DNA from: Deltaproteobacteria bacterium
GTDB lineage: Bacteria > Desulfobacterota > Binatia > UBA12015
Length of the DNA: 33,202 bases
NCBI GenBank assembly: GCA_009885395.1
Contig: VFKT01000135.1
Span: 1 to 33,202 of the forward strand
Reading direction: 5' to 3'
Shown here: one piece after another, positions 18,442 through 27,192 of the stretch
Layout of the letters: every line of letters starts with the position of its first letter
How positions within the stretch are numbered: the first letter of the stretch is position 1
The notes under the pieces: generated by a model
What the model was told of the DNA's origin: nothing
The model's input: only the letters and a program-made list of their open reading frames with translations
Database searches by the model: none
Program-made: the position numbers and the translations under genes

Positions 18442-18738
18442 TCAATCGCTCGAGGGCAGCGGCTTCGCTTCCTTCAGCTCCATCGGCTGGCCGTCGTAGT
18501 GCAGAGCACAGGGCCCGGGCTTGTTGATCAGAACCTCGACGGCGCCATCGGAGGAGCGGTAGCGTTTGCCCAGCGCCAGTTGGCCGCTGCCGGCGGTGGC
18601 CCCCTCGGCGAAAGCCTCCGGCGAATCCTTCAGCAGAAGGGCTGCTGCACCGTCGGTCAAATCACCAGGGCCCCCCTTGGTCACGATGAGCTGCGCGCCT
18701 CCGGGCGTCCGATAAATCTTGCCAATCTTCGCGGGCAT
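18442..18738 (-). CDS. 98-aa protein with two tandem degenerate desulforedoxin-like repeats
   Basis: Repeat 1 IGKIYRTPGGAQLIVTKGGPGDLTDG, repeat 2 LGKRYRSSDGAVEVLINKPGPCALHYDGQPMELKEAKPLPSSD; resembles the desulforedoxin/desulfoferrodoxin N-terminal pattern with CxxC and CC/CH positions replaced. Confidence 0.6.
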   Translation of the reverse strand: MPAKIGKIYRTPGGAQLIVTKGGPGDLTDGAAALLLKDSPEAFAEGATAGSGQLALGKRYRSSDGAVEVLINKPGPCALHYDGQPMELKEAKPLPSSD

Positions 18739-18886
18739 ATCCGTTCTCCGTGTGGGCCGGGCCTGGGAGGGCCGGGGTTACCTATCACCGTGTCCCCCGA
18801 CTGTGTCGCAGAGGAGATCTCGTCTGCCAACGTCGCACGGCAATCGTCGGCTTGCATCGCCCAGCCGCTCCTAGTTCGCTCCTTGG

Positions 18887-20950
18887 GTGACGCTCGCGAG
18901 CGCAGGCCGGCTGGGTCGAGAAGCCGCCGGGCGCCGTCGCCACGCGCCGGGCTACGCGCTGCTGGTCGCCGTCGCCGCACTCTGCGCCTGCAGCAACAAC
19001 CCCTACCCCGAAAGCGACGGAGCCAAACGGGTCGAATACGGCTCGTTCCCGATCGCACCCAAAACGCTCGATCCGGCCGTCGCCTACTCGACCGTCGACC
19101 ACGCCGTCACCAGTCCGGTCTACGACACGCTGCTGCAATACGCGTATCTCGAGCGACCCTATCGTCTGATTCCAGGACTGGCCGAAGAAATCCCGGAGCC
19201 GCGCCAACTTGAGGACGGGAGCACGGCCTACCGGGTACGCCTCAGGCCCGATCTCCTCTTTCATCAGGATCCGTGTTTTGAATTGGCTGCCCCGGGGCGT
19301 CGCACCCGGAAGATCCGGGCGAGCGATGTCGCCTTTGAAATCATGCGGCTCGCCGACCCCGCGGTCGGGAGCCCGGTCGCCGCAAATTTCGAGAGGGTTG
19401 TGGATTTCACAGCCTTCGGGAAACGCCTGAAAGAGCGAAGGCAGGCCGAGCCCGCGTTCCGAAAGCTGCGCATCGACCGGCAATACGCCGGGGTAGGCGG
19501 GCTGGGCGGCGTGCGGCTGCTCTCGGCGCGCGAATTCGAGATCGTCGTTGACGAGCCATGGCCGCAAATCATTTATTGGCTCGCCATGGAATTCACCACC
19601 CCGATGCCATGGGAGGCCGTCGCCTTCTACGATGGCGAGGAAGGGCGTCCAACACTCGCTGACCATGCTGTTGGCAACGGCCCCTTCCGGCTGGCGATCT
19701 TCGACAAACGCAGTCGGATCTCGTTGGTTCGCGCGCCGCAATGGTATGGCGTGCGGCATCCCGAATGGCGTGCGCCGGGCGCGACGTATCCATCACAAGG
19801 ATCGGCCGAGGACATCGCCGCGGGTCTTCTCGATCCGGAATACGCCGGACGGCCGCTTCCCTTTCTCGATCGCGTCGAGCTTCGCATGGAGAAGGAGCCG
19901 CTCCCCGCGTTCACGAAATTCTTGCAGGGCTACTACGATCTTTCGCAAATCGTCGAGGAACAATTCGACCAGATCGTGCCCGAGGGTAGCCTTTCTCCAG
20001 AATTGAAGGAACGCGGACTGAAGCTCGCCACCACGGTTGTTCCGGCGGTCTTCTATGTCGGCTTCAACATGGACGATGCCATCGTCGGCAGCCCGGCAAA
20101 ACGACGTGGCCTCTTGCTGCGACAAGCCATGAGCCTGGCCATTGACTCCGCCGAGTTCATCCGGGTGTTCATCAACGATCGCGGCCAGGCAGCCGAATCA
20201 CCCATCCCACCCGGGATCGAGGGGCATGGCGCTGGGGCACCAAACCCCTTCCGCAAGCCCGATCCGGGCCTTGCCCGCGAGCTCTTGCGTCAGGCCGGTT
20301 ACAGCGATGGCATCGACCCGGCGACGCATCGGCCGCTCAAGCTCACCTTCGACACCAGCGATACCAGCGCGCGCGGCATGGTGCGCTACCAATGGCTGGT
20401 TGACTCTTGGCGACGCATCGGGCTCGACGTCGAAATCGTGGCGACGACCTACAATCAATTCCAGGACAAGGTGCGGCGCGGCACCTACCAGATCTTCTTC
20501 TGGGGTTGGGTCGCCGACTATCCCGATCCAGAAAATTTCCTTTTCTTGCTCTGGGGACCGATGGGCCGCACGGCGAGTGGCGGACCCAATACCGCCAACT
20601 TCGCGAACCCGCGTTTCGACGAACTTTTCCTCCGCATGCGGAGCTTGGCGAACGGCCGGGAGCGCACGGCCCTGATCGCAGAAATGGTCGAGATCCTGGA
20701 ACAGGAACGCCCCTGGATCGAGCTCTTTTACCCCGAGGATTACACGCTCCACCACGATTGGCTGCGCAACGTGAAGCCGCTGGGCATGTCGTTCTCGGTG
20801 CTGAAATATCTCGCCGTCGACCCAGCGCAGCGCAGCCGGCTACGCGACGATTGGAACCAGCCCGTGGTCTGGCCCGTGCTCGTGTTGGCGCTCTTGGTCG
20901 CGGCTGCGGTCTTCCCCGCGATCCGGACCTGGTTGCGCGAACGTCAATGA
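18887..20950 (+). CDS. ABC-type solute-binding lipoprotein, family 5 (DppA/OppA-like), with C-terminal TM segment
   Basis: LLVAVAALCACSNNPYPES lipobox-like; YGSFPIAPKTLDPAVAYSTVDHAV, YRVRLRPDLLFH, NGPFRLAIFDKRSRISLVR, FFWGWVADYPDPENFLFLLWGP; hydrophobic tail VVWPVLVLALLVAAAVFPAIRTWLRERQ. Confidence 0.88.
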   Translation: MTLASAGRLGREAAGRRRHAPGYALLVAVAALCACSNNPYPESDGAKRVEYGSFPIAPKTLDPAVAYSTVDHAVTSPVYDTLLQYAYLERPYRLIPGLAEEIPEPRQLEDGSTAYRVRLRPDLLFHQDPCFELAAPGRRTRKIRASDVAFEIMRLADPAVGSPVAANFERVVDFTAFGKRLKERRQAEPAFRKLRIDRQYAGVGGLGGVRLLSAREFEIVVDEPWPQIIYWLAMEFTTPMPWEAVAFYDGEEGRPTLADHAVGNGPFRLAIFDKRSRISLVRAPQWYGVRHPEWRAPGATYPSQGSAEDIAAGLLDPEYAGRPLPFLDRVELRMEKEPLPAFTKFLQGYYDLSQIVEEQFDQIVPEGSLSPELKERGLKLATTVVPAVFYVGFNMDDAIVGSPAKRRGLLLRQAMSLAIDSAEFIRVFINDRGQAAESPIPPGIEGHGAGAPNPFRKPDPGLARELLRQAGYSDGIDPATHRPLKLTFDTSDTSARGMVRYQWLVDSWRRIGLDVEIVATTYNQFQDKVRRGTYQIFFWGWVADYPDPENFLFLLWGPMGRTASGGPNTANFANPRFDELFLRMRSLANGRERTALIAEMVEILEQERPWIELFYPEDYTLHHDWLRNVKPLGMSFSVLKYLAVDPAQRSRLRDDWNQPVVWPVLVLALLVAAAVFPAIRTWLRERQ

Positions 20951-22089
20951 GCCGCAATATCGGGGTTGGGAACCCGTTTCACGGCCTTGAGGATCTTCCT
21001 CGCATAAAGATCCTGCATGATGTTGGCGTGCTCGACCTGCAAGCTCCGATTGACCCTCCTCGCGATGCGGTCGGCCACCATGCCAAGGGCTTCTTCACTG
21101 AGATGGTTCTGATGGTCGCGAAACGAGCTGTCCGGCAAGGCCGCCGACAGATTCAGCCATTCGAGGCTGGAGGCGGCAAGCTCGACCTGCAGACGGTCGA
21201 TGCGGGTGTTCAGATCGATCTGAGCACTGACGCCGAGTTTGCGCAGCAATTCGAGTCGCACCGGTGCAACGACGAAGAGGACGGGAATGCCGTGCGCCTG
21301 AAGTTCATCGCGAACCCCACGCAGGGCTTCGACTCCCGGATGTTCGCTCGGCTCCCAACCATACATCAGCTCGGCCTCTTCGACGGTATCAAGCTCTTCA
21401 AACGGATTGAGACGTCCGATGGCAATGAGCCCCAGCCAGGCATTGGTCTGATTCCCCAGATCGGTCAACATCCCACGTCCGAGGTCGCGCACCCCCTCAA
21501 GAGCATAGAGCGTGCCCATTGCCTCGCTCGCCTTCCAGACAAAGGGTTCGACGGGATCGATCTCCTCGACCTGCATGGCCGTGCGCAACATCCCCATTCT
21601 CCGCAGTGGAAGACGTCTCGAGAGCCCTGCAAAGCGGTAGCTCGCCGGCAGGTGACGCTGCAGCCCGAGCAGGCGCAGATTGATTTCAATGACCACCAGA
21701 TCCGGCCGGGTTTCCAGGATGTCGTCCAGAATATACCAGAAATGGATGGGTCGAAAGGCGGTCTGGACCAGGGGCAGAACCGCGGCCGGGACGCGCTCCT
21801 CCTTCAGGCTCTCCGCCAGCGGGATATGGTGCACCTGCTGCGCGTGCTCCTCGTCGCGGGAGAGGAAAAGCGAATCGCCCAGCACGACGACGCGGAACAG
21901 GCCTTGCGGCAGGTTCGCCTGCCATAGCAGCATCGCCATCATCGCCGAGCGTTCGATCGGCACGTAACGCATCCCATACTCAGCCAGTTCCGCCCGGCGC
22001 GACCAACCCCAGGCTGCGGCCAAAGCAACCACCACAAAGGCCGGAACCAGAATCCGGCGCAACCATCGATCTCGAGGAGCGTCCATCAT
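20944..22089 (-). CDS. SGNH-hydrolase-like protein paired with MBOAT
   Basis: Start MMDAPRDRWLRRILVPAFVVVALAAAWGW; VVVLGDSLFLSRDEEHAQQ (GDS) and FRDHQNHLSEEAL (DxxxH-like) near the C-terminus. Confidence 0.65.
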   Translation of the reverse strand: MMDAPRDRWLRRILVPAFVVVALAAAWGWSRRAELAEYGMRYVPIERSAMMAMLLWQANLPQGLFRVVVLGDSLFLSRDEEHAQQVHHIPLAESLKEERVPAAVLPLVQTAFRPIHFWYILDDILETRPDLVVIEINLRLLGLQRHLPASYRFAGLSRRLPLRRMGMLRTAMQVEEIDPVEPFVWKASEAMGTLYALEGVRDLGRGMLTDLGNQTNAWLGLIAIGRLNPFEELDTVEEAELMYGWEPSEHPGVEALRGVRDELQAHGIPVLFVVAPVRLELLRKLGVSAQIDLNTRIDRLQVELAASSLEWLNLSAALPDSSFRDHQNHLSEEALGMVADRIARRVNRSLQVEHANIMQDLYARKILKAVKRVPNPDIAAH

Positions 22090-22093
22090 GACC

Positions 22094-23536
22094 TCAGAAC
22101 TGGAAATAAATAAAGCGGCCGCTTTGGGCCGAGAACAAAGCCACAGCAATAACAACGGCGCCGTAGGCCATCCCCTGCACCGGCTGCGGGACGCGGCCCC
22201 AAAGATGCTGCAGATCGCGGCGCAAGGCCAGCCCGTGCGTGAGCAGCCCGATCAGAACGATCAACAACGGGCCGATCGGAAACGCGCCGGGCAAGACACT
22301 CGGTGTAACCAGAGCACGCATGAAGGCGGTAAAACTTTCGATCGACCCGGCCCGGAACAGGATCCAACCAAACGAGACCAGATGGAAAGTCACTACCCGC
22401 CGCAGCCAAAGCGGCGTGCGCGGCGCTCGTGCGATAGGCGCATTGGCCGGACCGAAAGCCAGCCGGCCGCCAATATAGCGGTGTATCCCAAGCCAAAGGC
22501 CATGGAACGCGCCCCATAGAACGAAGGTCCAGGCCGCGCCGTGCCACAGGCCGCCGAGCAACATGGTGAGGAATAGGTTGACGTAGGTGCGAACGCCGCC
22601 GCGCCGGTTGCCACCCAGCGGCACGTACAAATAATCGCGCAGCCAGGTCGAGAGCGAGACATGCCAACGCCGCCAGAACTCGCTCGGGTTCTCGGCGAGA
22701 TACGGGTGCCGGAAGTTCTCGGGCAAGCGAAAGCCGAGCAAGGCGGCTACGCCCATCGCGATATCGGTGTAGCCGGAAAAATCGAAATAAATCTGAAAGG
22801 TATAAGCGTACACCGCAAGAATGACACCGATCTGCCCGGCGGCGTCAGGTCGCGCGTAGACCCCATCGACGAAACCGCCGAGAGAATCCGCACAAACGAC
22901 TTTTTTGATGTAGCCCACCGCCAGCAGAAAGAGCGCAAACTCGATATGCTGCCGCCCGACCCGCGTCGGCGTGACAAGCTGCGGCCCGAAGAAACCCCAA
23001 CGCGTGATCGGACCGGCCACGAGCTGTGGGAAAAAGGCGACATACAGCGAGTAATCGCTGAAGCTCGAGCAGGGCGCGCGCACGCCGCGCCAGGTATCGA
23101 TCACATAGCTGATCGAGTGGAAGGTGTAGAACGAGATCCCGAGCGGCACCGCCATCTCAAGCCACTTTGGGGCGTTGGGAAGAGGGGCGAAAATCTCGAC
23201 CGAATCCCAGAAGAAAAGGCCGTACTTGAAGACCGCCAGCACGCCCAGGTTCAGGATCAGGCTCGTGATCAAAATCGGGCGAGCCTGCGCCGCGCCTCCC
23301 GGCTTCTCCTCGCCCAGCGTCACCCAGCGGCGCTTCCAGATGACACGCGCGAAGGCGAAATCGACCGCCGTGGTCGCGATCAGAAGCAACAGGAAACGCG
23401 GGCTCCACGAGGCGTAGAAGAGCCAGCTCGCCGCCAGCAGCAGGAGCTTCTTTGCCGACCACGACCGGAGCAGGCCGTGGAAGAGCAGCAGCACCAGAGC
23501 GAAGAAGAGCAAAAATCCGAGAGAATTGAACAGCAT
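22094..23536 (-). CDS. MBOAT-family membrane O-acyltransferase (AlgI/DltB-like)
   Basis: MLFNSLGFLLFFALVLLLFHG, PLGISFYTFHSISYVIDTWRG, YFDFSGYTDIAMGVAALLGFRLPENFRHPYLAENPSEFWRRWHVSLSTWLRDYLYVPLGGNRRG, LLGGLWHGAAWTFVLWGAFHGL. Confidence 0.97.
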   Translation of the reverse strand: MLFNSLGFLLFFALVLLLFHGLLRSWSAKKLLLLAASWLFYASWSPRFLLLLIATTAVDFAFARVIWKRRWVTLGEEKPGGAAQARPILITSLILNLGVLAVFKYGLFFWDSVEIFAPLPNAPKWLEMAVPLGISFYTFHSISYVIDTWRGVRAPCSSFSDYSLYVAFFPQLVAGPITRWGFFGPQLVTPTRVGRQHIEFALFLLAVGYIKKVVCADSLGGFVDGVYARPDAAGQIGVILAVYAYTFQIYFDFSGYTDIAMGVAALLGFRLPENFRHPYLAENPSEFWRRWHVSLSTWLRDYLYVPLGGNRRGGVRTYVNLFLTMLLGGLWHGAAWTFVLWGAFHGLWLGIHRYIGGRLAFGPANAPIARAPRTPLWLRRVVTFHLVSFGWILFRAGSIESFTAFMRALVTPSVLPGAFPIGPLLIVLIGLLTHGLALRRDLQHLWGRVPQPVQGMAYGAVVIAVALFSAQSGRFIYFQF

Positions 23537-23615
23537 TGAACGCCGTGATGATCCCTGAAAAGGCGCCCCCTGCGCAAGTCGAAAGCAGCGAAGGGCCCTG
23601 GATCGGCAACGCCAT

Positions 23616-23715
23616 GGCGGCGGCCAGAGCGGACACGTCCACGGCGCCCTACAGGGAATTGACGCTGACCGGGTTCCGCGCCCTTGGGGCGGCGGCCAGA
23701 ACGGACGGAACCGCG
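23616..23715. repeat. Short imperfect direct repeat, 72-bp spacing
   Basis: GGCGGCGGCCAGAGCGGAC (about 23616) and GGCGGCGGCCAGAACGGAC (about 23688) in the MBOAT-methyltransferase intergenic region. Confidence 0.5.
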
Positions 23716-23785
23716 GCAGCCCAAAGAGCTGCGGGATCCTGTTTCAGGCTTCTGCATCAGGGCGACGAAGTGTTAGTTTCGCGCC

Positions 23786-24694
23786 ATGCCGCATCCCGAG
23801 ATGGCCTCGTCCGCGCTCTCGACCGATCGCCGCCGGCGCACGAGCTGCCTTGTTTGCGGCTCAAGCGCGCTGCAGGCGCATGGCCCGACGGCGCTTTCGT
23901 TGCGGCGATGCCGGGGTTGCGGCCTGGTCTTCGTCGACCCACTGCCCACGGCCGAGGAGATCGCCCAGCGCGAGGACGCGGCCTTCCACGGCGGGGTCGC
24001 CGACCATACCGGCGAGATGTTCGAGGCCTACTATCGCAACTACGCCGACGACCCGGTCGTGCGCGGTTTTCGGACGGTGGTGCAGCATCTCGCCGAGGCG
24101 ACCGGCGGCGGCACCCTGGTCGATGTCGGCATCGGTACCGGCCTGCTGCTGCACCTCGCACGCGAGGCCGGCTTCAAGCCAATCGGCTGCGAAATCGCTC
24201 CCGATGCCGCAGCCCGAGCCCAGCAAGAATTCGGAGTCGAGGTGCGCGTCGGTGATTTCCTCGACGCCGATCTACCGCCGGGCCTCGACGCCATCACCAT
24301 GGGCGATGTGCTGGAGCATACCTACGACCCGCGACGCTTCCTCGAACGCGCCTTCGCCGCCTTGCGGCCTGGGGGCCTGCTCTACGTCGCCGTGCCGAAC
24401 CATCGCTCGACCACCTTCTGGGCGGCCGACCTTTTGATGCACTTGCCGGGTACGGCTGGCCTTGGCAGCCGCGTCTATGTCTCGAACCATTATTGGTACT
24501 TCTCGCCCGCGAATCTGGGCCACCTGCTCGAGCAGGTGGGTTTTCGGATCGAGACGACGCGACAGGAAGCGCCCTACCTCGGCCGCTACAATTTCTCACC
24601 ACCGGTGCGGGCCGGCCTGACGATGCTCAACGCGCTTGGTCGAATCACCGGACTCGAGGCGCGTGCCGAGGCCTACGCCCGCAAACCGGCTTGA
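23786..24694 (+). CDS. Class I SAM-dependent methyltransferase with N-terminal zinc-binding motif
   Basis: CLVCGSSALQAHGPTALSLRRCRGCGLVFVDPLPT then LVDVGIGTGLLLHLAREAGFKPIGCEIAPDA and ITMGDVLEHTYDPRRFLERAFAALRPGGLLYVAVPN. Confidence 0.93.
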   Translation: MPHPEMASSALSTDRRRRTSCLVCGSSALQAHGPTALSLRRCRGCGLVFVDPLPTAEEIAQREDAAFHGGVADHTGEMFEAYYRNYADDPVVRGFRTVVQHLAEATGGGTLVDVGIGTGLLLHLAREAGFKPIGCEIAPDAAARAQQEFGVEVRVGDFLDADLPPGLDAITMGDVLEHTYDPRRFLERAFAALRPGGLLYVAVPNHRSTTFWAADLLMHLPGTAGLGSRVYVSNHYWYFSPANLGHLLEQVGFRIETTRQEAPYLGRYNFSPPVRAGLTMLNALGRITGLEARAEAYARKPA

Positions 24695-27192
24695 TATTTT
24701 TCAACAGTCCGGCCTGAAAGAGGCCCGACGCCCGATTCGCTTCGCCGGAAGCGGCGGCACCGGATGGCCCAGGCCGCAACCGCCGTCAGATAGAGAAACG
24801 CGGACACGGCTGAAATCCAGCCACCGATGCGGGCCGCCGCCGGTGCATATTCGAGCCGGATCCGGTGCGTGCCTGCGACCAGCGGGATCCCGAGCAGCGT
24901 GTGATCCACCGGCAGAACCTCGTAGACGCGAGAGTCCTCAGGATCGAGGGCGACGGCCCGCCAGCCTTCGCTGAACGAATCCGTGACCACGAGCAAAGCA
25001 TCGGCATCGACCACCGCCTCGAAGTCAAGCTCGTCGGTCGACTCGCGGATCAGCTCGACTTGACCATGCACGGAGCCCTGGTGTTCGACCACATGCCCCG
25101 GTTTGCGATCGAGAAGGGCAACGCGGGCAGGATCGAATCCGGGATCGCCGAGCGCCGCAAGAACCTCCTGCCGATCCGCCAAGACGCGGAACTCGGAGAC
25201 GAAAAAGAAACGCGGCAAGGGTTCGGCATCGATCAATTCGACGCTATCGGGCGTCTCCACGCCACCGTTCTGCCGCTCGCCCCACATCCGGAACCCCTGC
25301 TTACCCGGCGGCAGTACCGGTCCGGCATCGCTGCCCGGTCGCAGCACTGCGTCAATCCGGAGCAATCGCATCAAGGAATGAAACTGCAGCGGCACCAGAT
25401 GCGTCATGCTCCAGGAAGGGAGCTCGAGACCCATCGCCCGAAGCATGAATTCGCCATAGCGGCCGAGCACGACCGGGTCGTAGCCCCAGATCGCCTGGCG
25501 GTGGTGCAAGAGCGCGCGGTTGCGGCCCCGATCCAACTGCCCCCCAAGGTCGAGCGTCCGGAGCGCGGGATCGACCTCGCGGAACCAGCGGTCGGCAACC
25601 GGTCGATCCAACTCGGAAACCGCGAAGGCGCCGCGGTAGGTGCGCGCGAAAACCACGAGTTCGAGAAGCGCCAACAAGACAATCCCCCAGGCCGCGGCTC
25701 GCCAGCGAGTGGCAAGCCAAAAGAGCAAGCCTGCGAGAAGCGCAACCGCTCCCGCGAGCAGGAACCCTTGCCGGGCCAGGATCCCGGCTCGCGCGATATC
25801 CGCATCGGAGAGCCAGAAGGCGACTTCGCGCGATTCCTGAACTCGACGCACGAGCGCAGACCAGTCTCCCGCCGCCACCAGAGAACCCACCAACGCCGCG
25901 CCCAGAAACAGCATCAAACTGAACAGGCCGAGACCGAGCGCGACGCGGCGCGTCCCACCCCCGGCCCCGAGCAGCCGGTCCACGCCAAGGCCGGCCAGCA
26001 AGGCCACGCCAAACACTGTGAACGATGAAAATTTCGATGGGGCCCGAAGCTGCGCGAAGCCGGGCAGCCATTCAAAGAGCAGGCGATGCAGTGGGGTATG
26101 TCGGCCAAGCGCCAGGACCAAGGTGGCGAAGATCAGAACGATCACCCCCCGCCGCGCCCGGGCACGGCCCGGCGCCGTCGCGCCGAGCGCCGCCAGCGCC
26201 AGCGTGACCACGCCGAAGAAAAGGTTCGCATCCCAGAAGAACGTCCGACCCCAATAGGGCACCGTCAGCACGTCGCCGAGAATCGCTGGCACGAAAAGCG
26301 TCAGCAGATTCTCCGGCGGCAGGGAATAGGTCGCCGCCCAATCGTACTCGACCCCACCGGCACGCAGCGATTCCTGTGCTGTCGCCAGACCCGTCAGCAG
26401 TTGAACCGCCGCGAGTGCCGCAGCGCCAACCCCGATTGCGAGCAAGGCCCCCAACGAGGCGGCCAGCGATCCACCGGAACCAGCTTGACCTCCGCCGCCC
26501 GCCACATCCGAGCCAGCGTCGCTCCGCGCCCTGCCGCGCCAGCCTCGTTCACCGAGCCGCGCCACCACGAGGCCCGCCGCGACGAGGCCCGTCATGAGGA
26601 CGTAGCCCGGATAGCCAGCCAGCAGCTGCATCGCGAGAGCCAAAATCGCGACCAGCACCCAGCCCGGTGTCGGTTTATCAATTATTTTTTCTACAGCGCA
26701 GAAAAAAAGCGGAGCCCAGGCCAGCACCGCCAGCACCGAAAGCTGCCCGGCCAAGAGCCGCTCGACGTAGGCCCCGCTGCAAACCGCCACCACGCCAGCA
26801 AAAAAAGCTCCGGCTGACCGAAGTCCGCGCTGCCTCGCCCAGAAACAGGTGAAACTCGCCATCAGAAAAACGTCGAGTGCGGCCTCGACATTCAGGCCAA
26901 GCGGAAGCGGAAGGGCGAGATGGAGCAGGTTTGGCGGGTAGAACATCGCCGACTGCCAGGCGCCGACAAACGGCGTCCCCGAAAACAGATACGGATTCCA
27001 GAAGGGCAGGTTCCCTTCAGCCAACTCGGAATAGCCAAAAGCGCGGGCGGGCAGAAAGTAGCGCGCCACATCGCCCATCGGATGCGAGACCACGAAGGGT
27101 GTCCCCGGCAGCAAGAGTGCGCCGAAGATCGCCACCACCAGCAACGCAAAGCCCAGCCCCGCGAACAAGCCGCGCCAGGCCCGATTGGTCAC
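24673..27192 (-). CDS. YfhO-family membrane protein (copy 2)
   Basis: GTG start VTNRAWRGLFAGLGF overlapping the stop of the upstream yfhO-like gene (GTGA); GNLPFWNPYLFSGTPFVGAWQSAMFYPPN; C-terminal DSFSEGWRAV ... VAGTHRIRLEYAP. Confidence 0.88.
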   Translation of the reverse strand: MTNRAWRGLFAGLGFALLVVAIFGALLLPGTPFVVSHPMGDVARYFLPARAFGYSELAEGNLPFWNPYLFSGTPFVGAWQSAMFYPPNLLHLALPLPLGLNVEAALDVFLMASFTCFWARQRGLRSAGAFFAGVVAVCSGAYVERLLAGQLSVLAVLAWAPLFFCAVEKIIDKPTPGWVLVAILALAMQLLAGYPGYVLMTGLVAAGLVVARLGERGWRGRARSDAGSDVAGGGGQAGSGGSLAASLGALLAIGVGAAALAAVQLLTGLATAQESLRAGGVEYDWAATYSLPPENLLTLFVPAILGDVLTVPYWGRTFFWDANLFFGVVTLALAALGATAPGRARARRGVIVLIFATLVLALGRHTPLHRLLFEWLPGFAQLRAPSKFSSFTVFGVALLAGLGVDRLLGAGGGTRRVALGLGLFSLMLFLGAALVGSLVAAGDWSALVRRVQESREVAFWLSDADIARAGILARQGFLLAGAVALLAGLLFWLATRWRAAAWGIVLLALLELVVFARTYRGAFAVSELDRPVADRWFREVDPALRTLDLGGQLDRGRNRALLHHRQAIWGYDPVVLGRYGEFMLRAMGLELPSWSMTHLVPLQFHSLMRLLRIDAVLRPGSDAGPVLPPGKQGFRMWGERQNGGVETPDSVELIDAEPLPRFFFVSEFRVLADRQEVLAALGDPGFDPARVALLDRKPGHVVEHQGSVHGQVELIRESTDELDFEAVVDADALLVVTDSFSEGWRAVALDPEDSRVYEVLPVDHTLLGIPLVAGTHRIRLEYAPAAARIGGWISAVSAFLYLTAVAAWAIRCRRFRRSESGVGPLSGRTVEKYQAGLRA

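Noticed and set aside
20407-21927. 506-aa plus-strand ORF
   Set aside because: Runs in an alternative frame of the SBP gene and then antisense to the SGNH gene; low-complexity, no recognisable domain. High-GC open-frame artefact.
11681-23715. Shared 72-bp spacing of two different repeats as a common mechanism
   Set aside because: The sequences are unrelated and only two instances exist; equal spacing is most likely coincidence.
23536-24255. 239-aa plus-strand ORF before and across the methyltransferase
   Set aside because: Its second half is an alternate frame of the methyltransferase and Arg-rich; first half (MNAVMIPEKAPPAQVESSEGPW...) has no family I recognise.
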